DNA from: Tenodera sinensis
Lineage: Eukaryota; Arthropoda; Insecta; Mantodea; Mantidae
Length of the DNA stretch: 64,000 bases
Direction: 5' to 3'
Assembly (NCBI GenBank): GCA_030765045.1
Contig: CM060963.1
Coordinates: forward strand, 113,727,735-113,791,734
Notes under the pieces: generated by a model
The model's input: the letters and a program-made list of their open reading frames with translations, nothing else
Told to the model about the DNA's origin: nothing
Database searches by the model: none
Made by a program: the position numbers and the translations under genes
Part shown: piece after piece, positions 58,573-64,000 of the stretch
How positions within the stretch are numbered: position 1 is the stretch's first letter
How the letters are laid out: every line of letters starts with the position of its first letter

Positions 58573-59460
58573 ATGTGGGTTATTATGAGGGAGTGGAATG
58601 TGTGTATTGGGATATTATACAATCCACCAGTGAATTACAGGTTTCATAATTCTGATCTCTTTTGTCAATTAGAAAAAGAACTGCCAGATATAAAAGCAGA
58701 GTTTCCCTTGATGGAAATCATATTAATGTGTGATTTAAATGCAAGAATTGAAGAACTGAAAATCAGGAAGTTAAATGTATGCAATGACTTGGGGAGGGAT
58801 GGATCTAGTAAAACATGGATCAGGTGCAGTAAAGACAAGGTGATAAATGAGGAAGGATTAAAATTGGTTCAGTTTTGTGAGAATAATAAATTTGTAATAT
58901 TGAATGGTTGCGTGGGAGCTGACAAAATGGGTGAAATCACATTTTCAAGTCCTTGGGGCCAAAGTGTTGTGGATTATGTGTTGTGTAGTGATGGTATTTT
59001 ATGGAAAGTCTGTGAATTCAAGGTATCAAACATAGGTGGATCAAGTTTACATTTCCCACTTATAGTGTCATGGTATAGTGGGGAAAGAGCCAAGAACAGT
59101 GATGATGGTGATAAACGTGACTCTGATGCTAAGACTATTAGTTATAAGTGGGCTTCAGAAAAGGTGGATAGCTTCCGAAGGATTCTGGGCTCAGTTATGG
59201 CTGACTTATGTCTGAACGGAATTAACTTAATGGTTTCTTTAGGCAAAAGTGAGGATGCAATAGAGTTATGCGAGTTTACATTTAAACAGGCAGGGAGTGG
59301 CATGATAAGAAGTAATAGAAGGAGTAAGGTTTATGAGCACTGGTTTGATGAGTGTAGAGGAATGAGACCTATGGTGAGGGAGGCTGTTGTGAGATGGAGA
59401 GAGAGAAATGATGAACTGAACAGGAATACTATGATTAGGCTCTGGGGGGAATATAGGTGA
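58573..59460 (+). pseudogene. LINE endonuclease domain, main open part
   Basis: 295 codons including MEIILMCDLNARIEEL (the GDFNA-like block), FVILNGCVGADK, TFSSPWGQSVVDYVLCSD and LHFPLIVS (the SDHxP-like block, altered). The N-terminal nuclease region lies upstream (58310-58570) in other frames. The region after 59080 is the linker to RT (WFDECRGMRPMVREAVVRWR). It is clearly a LINE nuclease, but the altered motifs suggest inactivity. Confidence 0.8.
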
Positions 59461-59579
59461 TTACTTGAACACAAGAAGCAGGAATGGGGAGAGCCAGAGC
59501 TTTAGAAATCGAGCAAAAGCTGGATTTAGATGGGGGACAGCAGTTTTGGCAGATAATTAATTGGTGTATGAAAGGAGGG

Positions 59580-59630
59580 GTGAGTGATTAGGGTTTAAGG
59601 GCCCGTCGACAGCCAGGTCATTAGAGCCCC
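59580..59630 (-). repeat. 51-bp retroposed unit, copy 2
   Basis: TGAAAGGAGGG flanks it at 59569-59579 and 59631-59641. It aligns gaplessly over 50 bp with 30943-30993. On the minus strand it ends CTTAAACCCTAATCAC. It interrupts the decayed LINE between nuclease and RT. Confidence 0.85.
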
Positions 59631-59692
59631 TGAAAGGAGGGATAAGAGCAGTAAATATAAGCCCTAATGAATGGGTTAGGTATTTTCAGGGA

Positions 59693-60600
59693 TTGTTTAT
59701 AATGGAAACAAGGGGTAGGAGTAATCTGAATCAAGTAGTTTTTAATAATATACAGGAAGAGTTACACAGACCATTTTCACAGGATGAAGTTAGAAACCAG
59801 GTCTCTAAGTTTAAAAGAAACAAAGCACTAGGAATTCATGGTCTGCCTATAGAGTTTTTTAAAGTGTGGTGTGAAAACCATGAAGGTTATTATGTTTAAC
59901 ATGGCTTAAGAGTGTTATTAAAGAAAAGAAGAAGATTGCAGAAATTTGGCGTATAGCAATTATACATCCCTTTTATAAAGGAAAAGGGAATAAGGCAAAT
60001 ACCAATAACTACAGAGGAATTGCATTACTATCCAATTTTGGAAAAAATTTTACAGGAATGTTAGCAGAGAGAATACAGAAGAGGGCTGAGATAAATGAAA
60101 GGATATCATTGTACCAAGCAGCATTCATGAAGGGAAAAAGAACAGTGGAGATTTTTATAATTGAAACAATGGTAGATAAGTATCTAGCTAAGAAAAGGGG
60201 CAGATTGTATGCTATATTTATTGATTTGGAAAAAGCTTATGATCGGGTGGACAGGGAAAAGTTATGGCACAAATTAAATAAGAAGGGCCTAAGTTCAAAT
60301 GTGATCGTATATTGAAAGAACTATATTATCAAAATAAATTCTGCGTTAAATGCAATTTCGATGAAATAACTAGGGCAGTTGGACAAGAGAAAGGGCTTAG
60401 ACAGGGTTGTAAATCAAGTCCCATCCTGTTTAATCTGTTCATTGACGACATTATGGATTGTTTGTATCATGCGTGAAACATATGCCTGCAATTAGGTGTC
60501 TAGATATTCCAGGGTTGCTCTACAGAGATGATTTGGTGGTGTGTTCAATATCTTCTATTGGTCTGAAGGTAGCTATTGATAGATATTGTAAGCAATGGGG
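59693..60600 (+). pseudogene. LINE reverse transcriptase, broken
   Basis: Pieces in several frames read FKRNKALGIHGLPIEFFK, NNYRGIALLSN, YQAAFMKGKRTVEIFIIET, RLYAIFIDLEKAYDRVDREK, GLRQGC and LLYRDDLVV. These are the ordered RT blocks 1 to 5 of a non-LTR element. The catalytic box reads YRDD, keeping both Asp. At least four frameshifts are needed. Confidence 0.82.
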
Positions 60601-60643
60601 TCTGGGGTCTGAAAATAAATCAGGACAAAACAAAAATTATGGT

Positions 60644-60936
60644 AATTATTATTTATTTATGCCAACAAACTTACTGTTGGTGTTTTTAAACACACAAACC
60701 ATGTGTGGGCAATGTTTGAGAGGTAGAACTGGAACCACTGGGGTAATTATCTCTGATGTGAGACTGCCTTTGTGGTTTACTGGGAAAAATACGAACTGGT
60801 TTGAGAATTCAATGTCATTCTGGCAGGTTGTCACAGTAGCTCAATGGTTAGAGCACCTGCTTGGTAAGTGGAAGGTCTGTGGTTCAAATCCCAGCTGCGG
60901 CATTGAATTTTTAAGTTCCAGTTCTACCTCTCAAAG
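60644..60936. repeat. tRNA-headed insertion with internal inverted repeat
   Basis: ATTATGGT at 60636-60643 and 60937-60944 flanks 293 bp inside the LINE RT. A tRNA-like block (AGTAGCTCAATGGTTAGAGC, then GGTTCAAATCCC) lies on + at 60837-60900. A 21-bp sequence at 60715-60735 reappears inverted at 60915-60935. On the minus strand the insert ends with an AT-rich tail. Element type uncertain, perhaps a composite SINE. Confidence 0.75.
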
Positions 60937-60944
60937 ATTATGGT

Positions 60945-61950
60945 GTTTAAAAAGGGTAACAAGTTGCATAAGGATGAAAAATGGTTCATGGGAGGCAAAG
61001 AAATTCAAGTTGTAAACAAATTCACATACTTGGGTATTAAGCTGAGTAATAAAAGGATGGGGGAAACAGAAAATATTGGCATTGACAAAGGGAAGAATGG
61101 CTATGTCAGCAGTATGGAGATACTTATACCTGTTACCAGGGATGCAAATTAAATGGTTTGAAAGGTTTTACTCTGCTTTTTTTGAATCTAGATGGGCGTA
61201 TGGAGCAGAAATTTGGGGAATAGATGAGGGATGGAGTAAAATGGATGTAATATTAAGAGCTTTTGTAAATTAATTTTTGGGGTCCCTAATAATACTACAA
61301 ATGAAGCAGTTTTATTAGAGTTAGAAAGGATAGGGGGTTATTGATGGAGAGAGCACTGAAGTATTTAAGCTGAGTACAAGTTACCAGATATGGACGTAGT
61401 AAAAATATGTCAAGAAGAAAATTTCAGTAATACATCTATAGGCTGGCTGAGAAAAATCAGGGAACAGCTTTTTAAAAATGGATTAGGAGATTTATGGGTT
61501 AAAATAGGCCCTTTTGGAAGAGGACGTGAGAGGGAAGTGAGATTGAGGATGGAAGACATGGATAGACAAACACTGTTTGCCCAGATGAGGGATAAAAGTA
61601 CACTAGCATACTATAGAGGACTCAAAGATGACCCAGAAAAAGAGAAGTATTTGTCAATTTGTATGAAAAATGAAAGAGAAGGGTTAGCTTGATTTCGATT
61701 GGGTGTTTGGAAATAAAGAGGGATGAGAGGAGGGGTTATGCCAAGAGTATGTCCAATTTGTGGAAAGAAGGAAGATGAAATTCATATTGTATTCCAGTAT
61801 AAAGCTACAAATGGGTGGAGGGATAGCTTAATAAGCAAGAAATGGTTGCTTAGGAATAAAGAAATTGTAATCAGAAATATTTTTGAGGATAAGAATCAGA
61901 TATCTAAATTAGGGGAGTTTTTATGGAAGGAAAGGGCAAAATGGAGATAG
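60945..61950 (+). pseudogene. LINE RT thumb and C-terminal cysteine motif
   Basis: VVNKFTYLGIKLS (60940-61152) and SRWAYGAEIWGIDEGWSKMD (61076-61273) follow the RT core. MDVVKICQEENFSN and REREVRLRMEDMDRQTLFAQ (61390-61692), then RVCPICGKKEDEIHIVFQ (61723-61950), form the C-terminal region with a CCHC-like motif. Frames change several times. Confidence 0.8.
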
Positions 61951-62098
61951 TCTGTGGAAAAACAAGGAACTTAGATTGGTATTTAAGGGATAAAGTAATC
62001 TAGGTAAAATTTTGGTTTTATATATATATTGAATCTAGTAGGGCTGGAATTATTAGAAGGGCCAAGGGTAGATTATAACCAAACGTATTGAGACAGGA

Positions 62099-62878
62099 TG
62101 TTGTAAGACCCCAAAAGAAAATTGTTTATGTGAATATTTGTTAAGAGCGTAATTTGTTTTTGATGTTGGTATGAGGTGGTTAAATGACGAAAACGTGTTA
62201 CTATCGTTCACTGTTACAAACAATTAAGTTTGTTTAAAGACGTCATAAATATTTCCATATTTAATTTTATTACATATGTATAAATAAAAGAATTATATGT
62301 GTTCAATATTGAAAGCAAAGGGAGAATGGCTAAGGATCGCTTCCCTAACAATGCGGGAACTATTTGATGAACGCATACGCGGATGTACACAAAAAGAAGA
62401 GTAATGCGTCGTCAATTGTCTAGTCAGTAGCGTCTATGTCTTTGGTGTAAATGGACGCATTTTTATGTGTGCGCGTCATAAAATAGTGAAAGTAAATTTA
62501 CTGTGTTTAAAGATCGTTAATTTGTGTAAAATAAGTGAAACATTAGCTAACTTTAATAAGTTAGTTAATACGAAGTGTGCGATTAAATAAAAGGACGTAA
62601 AATAGACGAAGTGTAAAGTGATAGGAAACACATTTAGCGAAATACCGCTAAATTTTCAGACATTAAATCTCGGCGATGCTAGGGAAGTTGATCCACTTAA
62701 ATAAAAGACTTACTACTGTAATACGATTTAAATACAGTGAACAAGAAGGTGCGAATAAAATATTTCACTAAAATTAACCCCGAGTGTATGTTTATTCCAT
62801 CCAGTACCATGACCCGAGATAACGAAAGAGTCAAAAGCTCATCAACATCACCTTACATAATTATAAAAACCAGCACCA
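62099..62878 (+). repeat. LTR related to the left-end gypsy element
   Basis: Ends CAGCACCA two bases before a primer site nearly identical to that at 438. It shares ACCCGAGATAA followed by a GAAAGAG-like block with the first LTR, and both begin TGTTG if 62099 is the start. The partner LTR is outside the window or absent. The 5' boundary is uncertain. Confidence 0.55.
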
Positions 62879-62880
62879 AA

Positions 62881-62897
62881 TGGCTTGCCCAACGTAG
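62881..62897 (+). other. Primer binding site of the second gypsy-like element
   Basis: TGGCTTGCCCAACGTAG follows the LTR end, closely matching TGGCTTCCCAACGTG at 438. This indicates the same or a related priming tRNA. Confidence 0.65.
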
Positions 62898-63250
62898 AGC
62901 ACGAATTTAAGGTGGAATGAAAATCTACGGAAATGAACTTACGTGAAATACCAAGTGACGCCAAATCTTCGCGCCAAAAAGGAAGAAGACGCCATTAGAC
63001 AATCCTTTGAGATTTACAACTTCGGAGACGTCACCAAATTGGAATCCAGCGAAGGAAGTGCCTAAAAACACCGATGAACGGATAATCCACGTGGGAAAAC
63101 ATCAGAGATCGTATAGCGAAGTCAACCGCCCAGAGGATGCACGTAACGAGACCAATCAACGAGAAAAAGTAGGACCAAACATTTTTATTTTTATATTCAT
63201 TTCATTTTTATGTTACTGCGAAGTGGCAAAATAGTAGTACTTTTAAGCCA
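62898..63250 (+). other. Leader region of the second gypsy-like element
   Basis: Follows the primer site and resembles the first element's leader in composition and in short blocks such as AATCCAGCGAAGG and CACGTGGGAAAACATC. A 75-codon frame at 63007-63234 has no recognisable domain. No gag is seen after it. Confidence 0.4.
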
Positions 63251-63768
63251 AAGTGAACTGAATAAAAAAAACGAGAATGTTGCGAAAAGAGGGAGAGGCA
63301 GCGTACAATAGAGACATACCTGTGAAATGTTGATGCTTATTCTAATGGGAAAATGTCGCTGATATCCCTATTGCTCTTCTTACAGGTTCCTACAGCACAC
63401 GAGGTCATATCTAGTACATTAGAGATCGGAATAAGAGGCCCCGTTCAGTTTCTTCTCTATGAAATATTCTCTTGCAGAGCATATTTCCCATGACTGTTCA
63501 ATTGGAATACTTTTACGAAAAAGTTTTATTTGGTTCACAAGTGGACTGAATTTTTCGTTTGGCAGCACTATCTTTGTCACTATTTTTCAATATTGTTAAA
63601 TACTCATTAAAAGTGTTAGCACAGTTGCAAAATCTCACAACACACGCACAAAACATACCCGCACACTTAAATATAAGGTAAATAACCACATAAATGGAAT
63701 GATGCAAACAAACTTCTCAGCACACCAGCAGTCTAACTGAAGCAAACATTGCAAGCTCAGGATACTAG
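63251..63768. other. Unassigned segment between leader and integrase tail
   Basis: No gag, protease or RT can be recognised here, so the element's coding region is missing or this is unrelated sequence. A 64-codon minus frame (63513-63707) is not recognised. Confidence 0.35.
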
Positions 63769-64000
63769 AAGGCATTCAGGAGATTGCAGCAAAAAGCAGA
63801 AAAAGAGAGAAATAAAGTAAAAAGGTTCATCAGGAAATGGTTCCCACAAATTGGAGAAAAGGTGCTCCTAAGAAGGCACAAAGCATCCAAGGCATTTGAA
63901 AAAAGATCTGGGAAAATGGAACTACTGTATACTGGACCACTGGTCATAACAAAACAGCTGGGCGACCATACATATGAGCTACAGAATACAAATGGCAAGT
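63769..64000 (+). pseudogene. Gypsy integrase C-terminus, cut by window edge
   Basis: Open from just after a TAG at 63766 to the window end, 77 codons. Reads KWFPQIGEKVLLRRHKASKA, then GKMELLYTGPLVI and GDHTYELQNTNGK. It aligns with the GPY/F module of the pol protein at 3566-6154. The rest of integrase is not found upstream, so this is either a truncated copy or the far part of a deleted element continuing to the right. Confidence 0.75.

Larger units (their letters stand above)
58050..62030 (+). mobile_element. Decayed APE-type LINE
   Basis: About 4 kb on + with endonuclease, RT and a C-terminal cysteine motif in order, split by many stops and shifts. A short frame at 58056-58289 may be the end of an N-terminal region. 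Two later insertions interrupt it (59580-59630 and 60644-60936). No RNase H is seen. The 3' end is not sharply defined, and the element is followed by an LTR near 62099. Confidence 0.8.

Noticed and set aside
60837..60905. Functional tRNA gene in the LINE insertion
   Set aside because: Embedded in a target-duplicated insert and without a clean cloverleaf acceptor stem.
63334..63381. Possible 48-bp minus-strand exon (phase 0 to 0) upstream of 53882
   Set aside because: Donor GTATGT is good, but the acceptor has no pyrimidine tract and the peptide is too short to judge.
63384..63498. Plus-strand acceptor TTCTTACAG followed by an open frame (VPTAHEVISSTLEIGIRGPV)
   Set aside because: Single candidate exon with no partner and no recognised homology; could be chance.
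1..64000. CRISPR array, bacterial operon or phage
   Set aside because: No direct-repeat/spacer structure and no prokaryotic gene layout anywhere in the window.

Overview
This window looks like part of a large, TE-crowded, AT-rich arthropod genome, most likely an insect. There are no bacterial features such as operons, ribosome binding sites or closely packed genes. Instead it holds Ty3/gypsy LTR elements, non-LTR LINEs, Penelope-like fragments, many Tc1/mariner copies, pogo-, piggyBac- and hAT-like elements and tRNA-headed SINEs. The cellular coding sequence I can support is four short exons.

Left end (1-7697): a nearly complete, very young Ty3/gypsy retrotransposon on the + strand. It runs from a 5' LTR cut by the window edge through primer site, gag, protease, RT/RNase H/integrase and a 3' UTR to the 3' LTR. 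The two LTRs are identical over the 434 bp that can be compared. Gag and protease are joined by a textbook -1 frameshift signal: slippery GGGAAAC, 5-nt spacer, 7-bp stem. Two A-run frameshifts interrupt the protease-RT linker.

Centre (about 19.2-53.9 kb): four minus-strand exons (53783-53882, 39753-39821, 28516-28690, 19217-19334) have splice sites and matching phases. Joined, they encode the last 153 residues of a protein I do not recognise. The introns of about 9-14 kb are filled with transposons. Mariners lie at 21.4, 23-24, 25.6, 27.0 and 52.5 kb. A Tc1 element is nested in a pogo-like element at 32-34 kb. A Penelope fragment is flanked by 58-bp perfect inverted repeats at 40.7-41.6 kb. 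A degenerate gypsy lies at 43.6-45.2 kb, an RNase H-bearing LINE at 45.9-50.5 kb with its own target duplication, and several SINEs are scattered between.

Flanks: 7.7-19 kb holds no recognised gene. It has SINEs, a deleted Tc1/mariner-superfamily element, pogo-like elements and inverted Penelope fragments. 54-62 kb holds an RTE-like LINE nested in an older repeat, a deleted piggyBac element with TTAA ends, and a decayed APE-type LINE carrying two later SINE-like insertions. 62.1-64 kb holds an LTR and primer site related to the first gypsy element, and the window ends inside another gypsy integrase C-terminus.

The most interesting signals are the hidden spliced gene, the frameshift cassette, two independent 51-bp retroposed units with clean target duplications, the inverted-repeat Penelope fragment with hammerhead-like sequence nearby, and a 43-bp LINE micro-insertion with a 16-bp target duplication.
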